From assembly GCA_903878085.1 (NCBI GenBank), contig CAIRGJ010000041.1, positions 1-59,517 on the forward strand: a DNA stretch of 59,517 bases, read 5' to 3'. Each line of letters opens with the position of its first letter. Within the stretch, counting starts at the first letter, position 1. A model generated the notes under the pieces. The model did not search any database. It was not told the DNA's origin and worked only from the letters and a program-made list of their open reading frames with translations. This DNA is from an uncultured Hyphomicrobiales bacterium (lineage in GTDB: Bacteria > Pseudomonadota > Alphaproteobacteria > Rhizobiales > Xanthobacteraceae). The translations under genes were made by a program, and so were the position numbers. Positions 43,146-51,892 of the stretch are shown in pieces.

Positions 43146-44348
43146 ATGGCTGAGCCTCAAGGCCGCCTCGCCGAAAACATCCTCTACTTCGCGCGTGCGC
43201 TGCGCGCCGCAGGCGTTCCGCTCGGACCCGGCGCGGTGCTCGATGCGCTGGAGGCCGTGCGCGTCGCGCGCGTCGGCGACCGCGACGATTTCTACTGGAC
43301 GCTGCACGCGGTGTTCGTGAAGCGTCATGAACATACTTTGCTGTTCGACCAGGCATTCCGCATTTTCTTCCGCCGGCGCGGCTATCTCGACAAGCTGATC
43401 GCCTCAATGCTGCCGGAGACGCTTGCCGTCGCGGAAAAGACGCCGCCGCCGGGTGCACAGCGCATCCAGGAGGCGTTGTTCTCCGGCGTCAACGAGCGCG
43501 ATCAGGACAAGTCCGAGATCGAGGTGGATGCCAGCCTCACCGTGTCGGACCGCGAAGTGTTGCAGCGCAAAGATTTCGCGCAGATGACCGTGGCCGAGAT
43601 CGCCGCCGCCAAGGACGCTATCGCGCGGCTGGTGCTGCCGCTCGATCTGGTGCGGACGCGGCGGCTCAAGCCAAGCCGCCATGGTCACATCATCGACATC
43701 CGCCGCACCTTGCGCGCCAGCATGAAAGCCGGCGGCGCGCTGATCGATCTGAAATATTTGGGCGCTCGGGAGAAGGAACCGCCAATTGTCGCGCTGCTCG
43801 ACATTTCCGGGTCGATGAGCCAGTACACCCGGCTTTTCCTGCATTTCCTCCACGCCATCACCGATGCGCGCAAGCGCGTCACCACCTTCCTGTTCGGCAC
43901 CCGGCTGACCAACGTCACCCGCGCCATCCGCCAGCGCGACCCGGACGAGGCGCTGGCCGCCTGCAGCGGCAATGTGGCGGACTGGTCGGGCGGCACCCGG
44001 ATCGCCACCTCGCTGCACGACTTCAACAAGCACTGGGCGCGGCGCGTCTTGGGGCAGGGTGCCGTAGTGCTTTTGATCACCGACGGGCTGGAGCGCGACG
44101 CCGACGACAGGCTGGGATTCGAGATGGACAGGCTTCACCGATCCTGCCGGCGTCTGATATGGTTGAATCCGCTGTTGCGCTTTGAGGGCTTCGAAGCCCG
44201 CGCCAAGGGCGTGCGCACCATGCTGCCGCATGTTGACGAACTGCGGTCGATACACAATTTGCAGTCGATGACCGACCTCGTGCGCGCCCTGTCCGGCGCG
44301 CCGGCCAAAGGCTACGATCCGAAACTGATGCTGCGAAGCGTCGCCTGA
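43146..44348 (+). CDS. coxE: CoxE-type VWA-domain protein
   Basis: This 400-residue VWA_CoxE-family protein is the usual partner of CoxD in enzyme maturation. The metal-ion-dependent adhesion motif DISGSMS starts at residue 219 (43800) in VALLDISGSMSQYTRLFLHFLH. A second signature is GGTRIATSLHDFN and a third VLLITDGLERD. ATG 43146 is preferred; a GTG at 43137 overlaps the coxD stop. The N-terminal 150 residues are helical. Confidence 0.92.
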   Translation: MAEPQGRLAENILYFARALRAAGVPLGPGAVLDALEAVRVARVGDRDDFYWTLHAVFVKRHEHTLLFDQAFRIFFRRRGYLDKLIASMLPETLAVAEKTPPPGAQRIQEALFSGVNERDQDKSEIEVDASLTVSDREVLQRKDFAQMTVAEIAAAKDAIARLVLPLDLVRTRRLKPSRHGHIIDIRRTLRASMKAGGALIDLKYLGAREKEPPIVALLDISGSMSQYTRLFLHFLHAITDARKRVTTFLFGTRLTNVTRAIRQRDPDEALAACSGNVADWSGGTRIATSLHDFNKHWARRVLGQGAVVLLITDGLERDADDRLGFEMDRLHRSCRRLIWLNPLLRFEGFEARAKGVRTMLPHVDELRSIHNLQSMTDLVRALSGAPAKGYDPKLMLRSVA

Positions 44349-44360
44349 CGGAGAACCAAC

Positions 44361-44684
44361 ATGCTTTCGCGCGATGAAGACATCCTCAAAGCGGCCGAGG
44401 ACTGGCGCAAGGCCGGTCGCGGCGTGGCGCTGGCGACCGTGGTCGAGACCTGGGGCTCGGCACCGCGGCCGGTCGGCTCCAATCTGGTGATCGACAATGA
44501 GGGCAATTTCCTCGGATCCGTCTCCGGCGGCTGCGTCGAGGGCGCAGTGGTGACCGAAGCCATCGACGTGATCGATAGCGGCAAGCCGAAGATGCTGGAG
44601 TTCGGCGTCGCCGACGAGCAGGCCTGGAACGTCGGGCTGTCCTGCGGCGGCACCATCAGGGTCTATGTCGAGAAGGTGGGCTAA
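44361..44684 (+). CDS. XdhC/CoxI-domain protein (short, N-terminal half of XdhC)
   Basis: A 107-residue protein equal to the XdhC_CoxI domain alone: VALATVVETWGSAPRPVGSNLVI, FLGSVSGGCVEGAVVTEAI and a C-terminal NVGLSCGGTIRVYVE with a conserved Cys. XdhC-type proteins bind molybdenum cofactor and deliver its sulfurated form to the apoenzyme. The Rossmann half is encoded by the next gene, so XdhC is split in two. Confidence 0.9.
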   Translation: MLSRDEDILKAAEDWRKAGRGVALATVVETWGSAPRPVGSNLVIDNEGNFLGSVSGGCVEGAVVTEAIDVIDSGKPKMLEFGVADEQAWNVGLSCGGTIRVYVEKVG

Positions 44685-44685
44685 C

Positions 44686-45384
44686 GTGAAACTCGAAATC
44701 CTGCAGGCGTTGAATGCTGAACGTGCCGCACGGCGCGCCGTGGCGGTTGTAACGGATATCGCCAGCGGCGAACAGCGGCTGGTGAAAGCCGCCGACGCCG
44801 GCAAAGATCTGCTCGCCGATGTGCTCGACAAGCATCTGCGCATGGCGAAAAGCGGCATGGAGGAGACGGCGCAGGGCAAGGTGTTTGTCACCGTGCACGT
44901 GCCGTCGCCGCAGCTCGTCATTACCGGCGCGGTGCATATCAGCCAGGTGCTGGCGCCAATCGCGAAGCTGCTCGATTACGACGTGACCATCATCGATCCG
45001 CGCACCGCCTTCGCCAGCCCGGAGCGGTTTCCCGACGTCAAGGTGGTGGCCGAATGGCCCGACGTCGCCTTGCCGCCGCTTAACGTCGATCGCTACACGG
45101 CTTTCGTCGCCGTCACGCATGATCCAAAAATCGACGATCCGGCGCTGATCCACGCGCTCGAGCGCGATTGCTTCTATATCGGCGCGCTCGGCTCGCGAAA
45201 GACGAACGCCAAGCGGCTGGCACGGCTGAAGGAAGCCGGCCTGCGCGACGACCAATTGTCGCGCATCCATGCGCCGATCGGGCTGGACATCGGCGCGGTG
45301 TCGCCGGCCGAGATCGCGGTATCAATCATGGCCGAGATCACTCAGCGGCTGCGGCAGAAGGTGGACAAGGCGGAAGCGGCATGA
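44686..45384 (+). CDS. XdhC Rossmann-domain protein (C-terminal half of XdhC)
   Basis: A 232-residue protein starting at GTG 44686, one base after the previous stop. It begins with a second XdhC_CoxI-like segment (AVAVVTDIASGEQRLVKAAD). It then has the XdhC_C Rossmann domain: LVITGAVHISQVLAPIAKLLDYDVTIIDPRTAFA, FVAVTHDPKIDDPAL, FYIGALGSRKTNAKRLARL, and IGLDIGAVSPAEIAVSIMAEI. It should act with the short partner in cofactor delivery. Its stop overlaps the next start by four bases. Confidence 0.9.
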   Translation: MKLEILQALNAERAARRAVAVVTDIASGEQRLVKAADAGKDLLADVLDKHLRMAKSGMEETAQGKVFVTVHVPSPQLVITGAVHISQVLAPIAKLLDYDVTIIDPRTAFASPERFPDVKVVAEWPDVALPPLNVDRYTAFVAVTHDPKIDDPALIHALERDCFYIGALGSRKTNAKRLARLKEAGLRDDQLSRIHAPIGLDIGAVSPAEIAVSIMAEITQRLRQKVDKAEAA

Positions 45385-47003
45385 AGTTCGGCCCGGTTGC
45401 TCCCGACGATGCGCGCGGCGCCACGGCGGTGCATTCGATCCGCCAGGGCGACCTCGTGCTAAAGAAGGGCACGCTGATTGGGCCGGCGGAAATCGCCGCG
45501 CTGAAGGCGGCCGGCGTCAAGGAAATCGTGGTGGCTCGGCTGGAGCCGGGCGACGTCACCGAGGATCAAGCCGCCGCCGATATAGCTGCCGCCGCCGCCG
45601 GTTCGGGCCTGCGGCCCGACCGCGCCTTCACCGGGCGCTGCAATCTGTTCGCGGAGGCCGCAGGCGTCCTGGTGGTCGATAAAGACGCGATCGACCGGCT
45701 CAACCGCATCGATGAAGCGGTGACCATCGCCACGCTGCCGGCGTTCAAGCCGGTGGTCGAAGGCGAGATGATCGCCACCGTGAAGATCATTCCTTTCGCC
45801 GTTGCCGCCACGGCACGCGACAAGGCGGTGACCGAGGCTGCCAAGGCAAAGCCGGTCATTCGCGTCGCGCCTTACACGGTGCGCAAGATCGGCATCGTTT
45901 CGACTTTGCTGCCCGGTCTGTCGCCCAAGGTGGTGGACAAGACCCTCAAGATCACCGCGACGCGCCTTGCGCCTGCCGGTGCTTCGATTATCGCCGAGCG
46001 CCGCGTGCCGCACGATCAGGCCGCGCTCGCCCGCGCCATCGAGGAGGTGCTGGCTGCCGGCGCCGAACTGGTGATCGTGTTCGGCGCCTCGGCGATTGCC
46101 GACCGGCGCGACGTCATCCCGATGGCGATCGAAGCGGTCGGCGGCGAGATCGAGCATTTCGGCATGCCGGTCGATCCCGGCAACCTGATGCTGATCGGCC
46201 GCTTGCGCGACGCCGCGGTGATGGGTGCGCCCGGCTGCGCGCGCTCGCCGAAGGAGAACGGCTTCGACTGGGTGCTGATGCGGATGCTGGCCGGCTTGCC
46301 CGTGACGCGCGACGACATCACGGGCATGGGCGTCGGCGGTCTGTTGATGGAAATCGTGACGCGGCCGCAGCCGCGCAGCGAGCCGGCGCCGGAAAAGGGC
46401 CGCCGTATCGCCGCCGTGGTGCTTGCCGCCGGGCAATCGACCCGCATGGGCGCGGTCAACAAGATGCTGGCCAAGATCGGCGGCAAGCCGCTGGTGCGCA
46501 TCGCTGCGGAGCAGGCGCTGGCTTCGCGCGCCAAGCCGGTCATCGTCGTCACTGGACATGAGCGGTACGAGGTCGAGCATGCGCTCGACGGGCTTGCGGT
46601 CCGTTTCGTGCACAATCCGGATTATGTCGACGGCCTCGGCACCTCGCTGAAGGCCGGCATTGCCGCGGTGCCGGGCGAGGCCGACGGTGCCATCGTCTGC
46701 CTCGGCGACATGCCGCAGGTCGACAGCGACCTGATCGATAAATTGATCGCGGCCTTCGATCCCGAGCGCGGCGGACTGGTGGTGGTGCCGAGCATCAACG
46801 GCCGGCGCGGCAATCCGGTGGTGTGGGCGCGGCGATTCTTTAACGATCTGATGTCGATCACAGGCGATATCGGCGCCCGTCACCTGATCGGCAGTTATGC
46901 CGAGGCGGTGGTTGAGGTCCCGGTCGCTGGCGACGCGGCGTTGACTGACGTCGACACTCCCGAGTCGCTGTCCGCCGTCAAGGCAGAAATCGAACGCAGC
47001 TGA
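45381..47003 (+). CDS. molybdopterin-binding domain fused to MobA-like nucleotidyltransferase
   Basis: A 540-residue two-domain protein. Residues about 1-335 resemble a MoeA/MogA-type molybdopterin-binding protein (GDLVLKKGTLIGPAEIAALKAAG; GAELVIVFGASAIADRRDVIPMAI; GNLMLIGRLRDAAVMGAPGCARSPKENGFDW). Residues about 345-540 form a MobA/MocA-like NTP transferase (AAVVLAAGQSTRMGAVNKMLAKIGGKPLVR; GAIVCLGDMPQVDSDLI; RRGNPVVWARRFF). The likely role is late cofactor assembly, transferring CMP to make the cytosine dinucleotide form used by CoxL. Such fusions accompany CODH-type loci. It ends the cox transcript. Confidence 0.9.
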   Translation: MKFGPVAPDDARGATAVHSIRQGDLVLKKGTLIGPAEIAALKAAGVKEIVVARLEPGDVTEDQAAADIAAAAAGSGLRPDRAFTGRCNLFAEAAGVLVVDKDAIDRLNRIDEAVTIATLPAFKPVVEGEMIATVKIIPFAVAATARDKAVTEAAKAKPVIRVAPYTVRKIGIVSTLLPGLSPKVVDKTLKITATRLAPAGASIIAERRVPHDQAALARAIEEVLAAGAELVIVFGASAIADRRDVIPMAIEAVGGEIEHFGMPVDPGNLMLIGRLRDAAVMGAPGCARSPKENGFDWVLMRMLAGLPVTRDDITGMGVGGLLMEIVTRPQPRSEPAPEKGRRIAAVVLAAGQSTRMGAVNKMLAKIGGKPLVRIAAEQALASRAKPVIVVTGHERYEVEHALDGLAVRFVHNPDYVDGLGTSLKAGIAAVPGEADGAIVCLGDMPQVDSDLIDKLIAAFDPERGGLVVVPSINGRRGNPVVWARRFFNDLMSITGDIGARHLIGSYAEAVVEVPVAGDAALTDVDTPESLSAVKAEIERS

Positions 47004-47068
47004 GACTCGAATCGTTGATCGCCGCCGCGACTCACCGCTTAGCTGGCGGCAGGGTTGGGTGAGGGACG

Positions 47069-47470
47069 ATGACCGATATCTACACGCCGGTAGTACGCGC
47101 GCTTGTCGTGGCCAGCCTGTTTCTGGCGACGGCGACGCTGCTGACGGTCACTGTCAATGCCGCGCGCGCCGCAGGCGCCCTGGCGATCGGCTCGTGCGGC
47201 GCCTTTGGCGAGGCGTTCGACTTCGGCTCTATCGATCAGGCCAGCCAGAGCGCGCTGGCGAAATGCCAGGGCGAATCCTGCCGCGTGGTGACGACGGCAC
47301 GGCGCGGCTGCGCGGCTTTCGCGGTCGACTTCGCTAATCCATGCGGCGCTCATGGCTGGGGCAAGGGGCCGCGGCTCGGCGGCAGCCAGAATGCCGCGCT
47401 GGAAGCCTGCTACCGCGACGGCGGCAAGGAATGCGTCATCCGCACGTTCTTCTGCGACGCCAAGGGCTGA
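47069..47470 (+). CDS. secreted DUF4189 protein
   Basis: A 133-residue protein with an N-terminal hydrophobic signal (ALVVASLFLATATLLTVTVNAARA). A Cys-rich DUF4189 domain follows: LAIGSCGAFGEAFDFGS, ALAKCQGESCRVVTTARRGCAAFAVD, and AALEACYRDGGKECVIRTFFCDAKG. Eight Cys in the mature part suggest disulphides and a periplasmic or extracellular location. Function is unknown. The ATG at 47069 has GAGGGA upstream. It is not obviously linked to either neighbouring system. Confidence 0.78.
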   Translation: MTDIYTPVVRALVVASLFLATATLLTVTVNAARAAGALAIGSCGAFGEAFDFGSIDQASQSALAKCQGESCRVVTTARRGCAAFAVDFANPCGAHGWGKGPRLGGSQNAALEACYRDGGKECVIRTFFCDAKG

Positions 47471-47528
47471 CCGCCTTAGGGGCGCTAACCTGCTGATAAA
47501 CCCTCTTTTATTTTTCCCGGCCGCGGTC

Positions 47529-47557
47529 TTGCGGCGGCCGCGTGGTGGCGCTATAAA
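47529..47557 (+). promoter_or_regulatory. promoter of the tetR-hlyD-ABC operon
   Basis: TTGCGG (47529-47534), a 17-base spacer and TATAAA (47552-47557) form a sigma-70-type promoter. The start site would be near 47564, inside the TetR palindrome. Confidence 0.6.
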
Positions 47558-47576
47558 TGACTGACTAGTCAGTCAT
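47557..47576. promoter_or_regulatory. TetR-family operator palindrome
   Basis: ATGACTGACTAGTCAGTCAT is a perfect 20-bp palindrome just downstream of the -10 and 11 bp before the tetR start. It overlaps the expected transcription start, so a bound repressor would block the promoter. Its symmetry and position fit autorepression by the adjacent TetR protein. Confidence 0.8.
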
Positions 47577-47587
47577 AAATAATCGCC

Positions 47588-48277
47588 ATGGCCGCCCGTC
47601 GCACCGTATCGGCAAAGACCGCATCGCCCGAGAAAGCGGCGCGGCTGCGCGCGTCCGCCAAGGCGCGATCCGGTCCAACTGCGCGCGAAGCGCGCAGCCT
47701 TGAACGCCGCCAGGCCATCCTCGACGCCGCGCTCGAAGAATTTTCCGCCCGCGGCTTCGAGGCGACCCGGCTCGACGACGTCGCCAAGCGCGCCAAGATC
47801 GCCAAGGGCACGATCTATCTCTACTTCCGCGACAAAGAGAGTCTGTTCCAGGAACTGATCCGCGACATGCTCACGCCGATCATCGGCACCATTCAAAATG
47901 TGGGCGCGATCGAAGCGCCGCTGGCGGTGCTGGCCGACCGGCTGGTCGATATGTTCGTGCGCGAGGTTTTCGAAACCCGCCGCAAGGACGTCATCCGCCT
48001 GATGATCACCGAGGGCCGGCGTTTTCCCAAGATTGCCGAGTTCTACTATCGCGAGGTGCTGTCGCACATCATCGCCGCGGTGCGCGCGATTTTGCGCCGC
48101 GCCGCCGCGCGCGGCGAGGTGTCGGCGGCGCTGGCCGATTTCCCGCAAATTCTGGTCGCGCCCGGGCTGGTCGCCATCGTCTGGAGTGGATTGTTCGATC
48201 GCTTCGAGCCGTTGGATGTGCGCGCGATGATGAAAACCCATGTCGAATTGCTGTTGGCCTCGAGGAAAGCGTCATGA
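47588..48277 (+). CDS. TetR-family transcriptional repressor
   Basis: A 229-residue regulator. After a basic, Ala-rich N-terminal extension of about 38 residues comes the TetR helix-turn-helix (RRQAILDAALEEFSARGFEATRLDDVAKRAKIAKGTIYLYFRDKESLF). The helical C-terminal ligand domain follows (VIRLMITEGRRFPKIAEFYYREVLSHII), resembling CecR/YbiH-type regulators. It lies first in an operon with an exporter and overlaps hlyD by four bases. A perfect palindrome sits in its promoter. The inducer is unknown; a toxic small molecule exported by the system is the usual case. Confidence 0.93.
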   Translation: MAARRTVSAKTASPEKAARLRASAKARSGPTAREARSLERRQAILDAALEEFSARGFEATRLDDVAKRAKIAKGTIYLYFRDKESLFQELIRDMLTPIIGTIQNVGAIEAPLAVLADRLVDMFVREVFETRRKDVIRLMITEGRRFPKIAEFYYREVLSHIIAAVRAILRRAAARGEVSAALADFPQILVAPGLVAIVWSGLFDRFEPLDVRAMMKTHVELLLASRKAS

Positions 48278-49035
48278 AAACCAATCTTGCCGCACTGCTG
48301 TTGATCGGCTTGACGCTCGCCGGTTGTGGCAAGAGCAACGATCGAACGTTGCAAGGCTGGGTCGAGGCCGAACTGGTGTTCGTGAGCCCGGACGAGCAGG
48401 GCCGTGTCGAAACGCTGAAGAAGCGCGAGGGCGACAGCGTCCAGAAGGGCGACCTGCTGTTTGGCGTCGACGAGGATCTCCAGCAAGCCGATGTGACGGT
48501 GAAGCAGGTCGCGGTGACCAATGCGCAGCAGCAGTTCGATCGCGCCAAGGAATTGCTCAAGACTTCCTCCGGCACGCAAAAGACCTATGAGGATGCCGAG
48601 GCCGCGCTGCGGCAGGCAAAGGCTAATCTGGAATGGTCGCAGACGCGGCTGACGCGCCGCCGCGCCGTCGCGCCCGCCGCCGGCGTCATTCAGCAGGTCT
48701 ATTTCCGCCCGGGCGAGACGGTGCCACCGGGCCGCCCGGTGATGTCGCTTTTGCCGCCGGGCAATCTGAAGCTGCGGTTTTTTGCGCCCGAGCGCGTGGT
48801 GCAGGACGTCAAATACGGCGCCACCGTCAAGGTGTCCTGCGACGGCTGCGAAGCGGGGCTGACCGCCAAGGTGACCTTCATCGCGTCGGGTGCCGAATAT
48901 ACGCCGCCGGTGATCTACAGCCTCGACGAGCGCGCCAAGCTGGTGTTCCTGATCGAGGCCCGGCCGGAGCAGCCGGAAAAATTCCGCGTCGGGCAGCCGG
49001 TGACCGTCACGTTGCCGGACGAGGCGGGAAAATGA
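48274..49035 (+). CDS. HlyD/YbhG-type membrane fusion lipoprotein
   Basis: A 253-residue periplasmic adaptor with a lipoprotein signal, the lipobox Cys being residue 18 (LTLAGCGKS). Biotinyl-lipoyl-like halves flank a coiled-coil hairpin (QQFDRAKELLKTSSGTQKTYEDAEAALRQAKANLEWSQTRL), followed by APAAGVIQQVYFRPGETVPPGRPVMSLLPPGNLKLRFFAPE. It should link the ABC exporter to an outer-membrane channel. It overlaps its neighbours by four bases on both sides. Confidence 0.92.
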   Translation: MKTNLAALLLIGLTLAGCGKSNDRTLQGWVEAELVFVSPDEQGRVETLKKREGDSVQKGDLLFGVDEDLQQADVTVKQVAVTNAQQQFDRAKELLKTSSGTQKTYEDAEAALRQAKANLEWSQTRLTRRRAVAPAAGVIQQVYFRPGETVPPGRPVMSLLPPGNLKLRFFAPERVVQDVKYGATVKVSCDGCEAGLTAKVTFIASGAEYTPPVIYSLDERAKLVFLIEARPEQPEKFRVGQPVTVTLPDEAGK

Positions 49036-49985
49036 CCCTCGGTCATGAATCGGATCACGACGTCGTCATCGACGTCCATCACCTGACCAAGAAATTCGAC
49101 GGCCGCGCCGTGGTGCGCGACCTGTCGATGCAGGTGAAACGCGGCCAGATCTACGGCTTTCTCGGGCCCAACGGCTCCGGCAAGACCACCACCATCCGCA
49201 TGCTGTGCGGGCTGCTGACGCCGGACGAGGGCACCGGCACCTGCCTCGGCTACGACCTCCGGACCCAGACCGACCAGATCAAGACCCAGGTCGGCTACAT
49301 GACGCAGCGTTTCAGCCTCTACCAAGACCTCTCGGTGCGCGAGAATCTCGAATTCATCGCCCGTATTTACGGCATCGATAAACCGAGTGCGGCGGCGCGC
49401 GCCGCGGTCGAACGGTTGGGCTTGACCGGCCGCGAGAACCAGCTTGCCGGCGAACTGTCGGGCGGCTGGAAACAGCGCCTGGCGCTCGGCGCCTGCACGC
49501 TGTCGGGCCCGCAACTGCTGCTGCTCGACGAGCCGACCGCCGGCGTCGATCCCAAAGCGCGCCGCGAATTCTGGAACGAGATCCATGCGCTCGCGGCCAA
49601 CGGCCTCACCGTGCTGGTGTCGACGCATTACATGGACGAAGCCGAGCGCTGCCACGAGATCGCCTATATCGCCTACGGCGAATTGCTGGCGCGCGGCACG
49701 GTCCAGGAAGTGATCGAGCAATCGCACCTGACGACTTTTATCGTGAGCAGCGCCAATGGCACCGGTCTCGCCGAGTTGACGCACGAACTGACCGGCCGCG
49801 CCGGCGTCGACATGGTGGCGCCGTTTGGCACCAGCCTGCACGTCTCGGGACGCGACGCCAAAGCGCTCGAGGCCACGATCGCGCCTTATCGCGAGCACAA
49901 GGCGCTGGAGTGGAAGCGTTCCGCGCCGTCGCTTGAGGATGTGTTCATCGATCTGATGAGCAAATCGCGGGACAATTTCCAATGA
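49032..49985 (+). CDS. ABC exporter ATPase (YbhF/CcmA-like)
   Basis: A 317-residue ATPase with one nucleotide-binding domain: Walker A LGPNGSGKTTT, signature ELSGGWKQRLALGACTL, Walker B LLLLDEPTAGVDPKARREFW and H-loop VSTHYMDEAERC. The C-terminal 90 residues are the regulatory tail seen in drug-export ATPases and end SLEDVFIDLMSK. E. coli YbhF has two such domains and its permeases are two genes. Here there is one ATPase domain and one permease gene. Confidence 0.94.
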   Translation: MTLGHESDHDVVIDVHHLTKKFDGRAVVRDLSMQVKRGQIYGFLGPNGSGKTTTIRMLCGLLTPDEGTGTCLGYDLRTQTDQIKTQVGYMTQRFSLYQDLSVRENLEFIARIYGIDKPSAAARAAVERLGLTGRENQLAGELSGGWKQRLALGACTLSGPQLLLLDEPTAGVDPKARREFWNEIHALAANGLTVLVSTHYMDEAERCHEIAYIAYGELLARGTVQEVIEQSHLTTFIVSSANGTGLAELTHELTGRAGVDMVAPFGTSLHVSGRDAKALEATIAPYREHKALEWKRSAPSLEDVFIDLMSKSRDNFQ

Positions 49986-51145
49986 CGCATATTCTCCCTA
50001 CCACCGCTCCGCGGCGCAGCCGCGGCGACGGCTTCCTGCGCAAGACCTGGGCGGTGCTGATCAAGGAGTTCATTCAGCTCAAGCGCGACCGCGTGTCGTT
50101 CGCGATGATCATCATGATCCCGCTCATCCAGCTCATGCTGTTCGGCTACGCCATCAACACCAATCCGCGCGATCTGCCGACCGCGGTGCTGTTCCAGGAG
50201 CACAACGACCTGACGCGCTCGATTGTCGCTGCGCTGCAGAACACGCGTTATTTCAAGGTCACGGAATTTCCGGCCAATGAGGTCGAGCTCGACAAGCTGC
50301 TGGCGTCCGGCAAGGTGCTGTTTGCCATCGAGATTCCGGCGAATTTCGAGCGCGCGGTGCGCCGCGGCGACAAGCCCGCGATGTGGGTGGCGGCGGACGC
50401 CACCGATCCGGTCGCCGCAGGCTCCGCGCTCGGCGCGCTCGGCATGGCGGTGCAGACTGCGCTGGCGCACGACCGCGCCGTGCCCGCCGCCCAGCCGCAA
50501 ATGCCGTTCGAGATCAGAAGCCATGCCCGCTACAATCCCGCGGGGCAGACCCAGCTCAACATCGTGCCGGGGCTGGTCGGCACCATCCTCACCATGACCA
50601 TGCTGGTGTTCACGGCGCTGTCGGTAACGCGCGAGATCGAGCGCGGCACCATGGAGACCTTGCTGGCAATGCCGATCACGCCGATCGAGATCATGTTCGG
50701 CAAGATCATTCCGTATGTGTTCGTCGGTTTCGCCCAGGCCTCGCTGATTATCTTTATCGGCGTCTTTCTGTTCGGCGTGCCGATCATCGGCAATCTGGCA
50801 GTGCTGGCCGCGTTGAGCACGCTGTTCATCGCCTGCAATCTGGCCACCGGCTACACGTTCTCGACCGTGGCGCAGAACCAGTTGCAGGCGATGCAGATGA
50901 CGCTGATGTATTTCCTGCCGAACATCCTGCTGTCCGGCTTCATGTTTCCGTTCGCTGGCATGCCGGTCTGGGCGCAGTGGATCGGCGAGGCGCTGCCGCT
51001 GACGCACTATCTGCGCATCGTGCGCTCGATCATGTTGAAGGGTTCGTCGGTGTCGGACCTGCATTACGACGCGGCGGCGATGTTTGTGCTGATGCTGGTC
51101 GCGATGGCGGTCGCGGTGATGCGCTTCCGCCGGACGCTCGACTAA
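49982..51145 (+). CDS. ABC-2-type exporter permease
   Basis: This 387-residue inner-membrane permease of the ABC-2 (YbhS/YbhR) type has a first helix (SFAMIIMIPLIQLMLFGYAIN), a large periplasmic loop of about 150 residues, and five C-terminal helices from IVPGLVGTILTMTMLVFTALSV. Conserved ABC-2 segments are REIERGTMETLLAMPITPIEIMFGKIIPY and NILLSGFMFPFAGMPVWAQWIGEALPLTHYLRIVRSIMLKG. It presumably works as a homodimer with the ATPase and HlyD partner to export drugs or lipophilic compounds. It converges on bcsS with a two-base gap after correcting that gene. Confidence 0.93.
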   Translation: MTHILPTTAPRRSRGDGFLRKTWAVLIKEFIQLKRDRVSFAMIIMIPLIQLMLFGYAINTNPRDLPTAVLFQEHNDLTRSIVAALQNTRYFKVTEFPANEVELDKLLASGKVLFAIEIPANFERAVRRGDKPAMWVAADATDPVAAGSALGALGMAVQTALAHDRAVPAAQPQMPFEIRSHARYNPAGQTQLNIVPGLVGTILTMTMLVFTALSVTREIERGTMETLLAMPITPIEIMFGKIIPYVFVGFAQASLIIFIGVFLFGVPIIGNLAVLAALSTLFIACNLATGYTFSTVAQNQLQAMQMTLMYFLPNILLSGFMFPFAGMPVWAQWIGEALPLTHYLRIVRSIMLKGSSVSDLHYDAAAMFVLMLVAMAVAVMRFRRTLD

Positions 51146-51147
51146 TT

Positions 51148-51892
51148 CTAAAGTCGCTGCATCATGCCGAGGCGGACATAGGGGGCTGGACTGGCGGTTG
51201 CTGTCGCGCGCCCAGCCGCCGGCGGCGGTCCACTCCAGATTGCCGGTCTTCATCGCGGTGAAGTGGCCGCCGAGCCGGACGTGCCGGTAGCCCTCGGACG
51301 CGAAGAACGCGATCTCAGGCCCGAAATAGAACTGTTCGTCGATGACGCGCCAGCCGAAGGCAGCGCGGGCCGAATGGTTGGTCGCGATCGATGACACCGT
51401 CGCGTCCAGCGCGGCCATGGTCGACGGCGTCGGCTCGTACCAAAAGTCGACCGCCATGCGCAGGCCCAAGCTGCGGCCTTGCAGGTTGTTGAAGGGGTCG
51501 TCCGGCCAGAGCCGATGCCGCTCGAGGTCGAGGCCGAAGAAAAATTTGGCTTCGAGGTCGCCGCGCTTGATCCGCCAGCCCGGCAGCACCTGGATCGTGC
51601 CTTCGGCGCCGTAGATGCGTTCGCCGCCAAGTCCGCCGGAGAAATAGCGATAGAGCCCGCCGGACAGCAGCACCTTCAATAAATAGCCGTCCTGTTCGAA
51701 ACCGCCGGGCGCGAACATCAGGCCGCCGTGGGCGAAGGCGCCGTTACGCCACAGATCGCGGCCGGAAAACAAAATGACGCGCGACTCGTCGTCATCGTCA
51801 GCCCGTGCCGGGCTGGCGAATACGCAGACGCAACAGACCAGAAAAACCGCAACGATGGACATCGCAGCGGGGACGCACGTTCCGCGACGCAT
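51148..51892 (-). CDS. BcsS-type cellulose-biosynthesis outer-membrane protein, interrupted by a 1-bp frameshift
   Basis: The product has a signal peptide (AAMSIVAVFLVCCVCVFASPARA) and a beta-barrel-like mature part with alternating aromatic and Gly residues (VILFSGRDLWRNGAFAHGG, LYRYFSGGLGGERIYGAEG, YFGPEIAFFASEGYRHVRLGGHFTAMKTGNLEWTAAGGWARDSNRQSS). This is the BcsS family associated with cellulose secretion in alphaproteobacteria. In a run of five G on the plus strand (51181-51185) one base is extra. Removing it gives a natural ending PYVRLGMMQRL and TAG at 51148-51150, about 247 residues. As given, the frame runs on for 1.2 kb antisense to the permease gene. No other bcs genes are in the window. 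ATG 51892 or 51862 could be the start. Confidence 0.7.

Noticed and set aside
49886-51147. Long antisense continuation of the bcsS frame across the exporter genes
   Set aside because: It is produced by a one-base insertion in a G5 run; the corrected frame stops at 51148.
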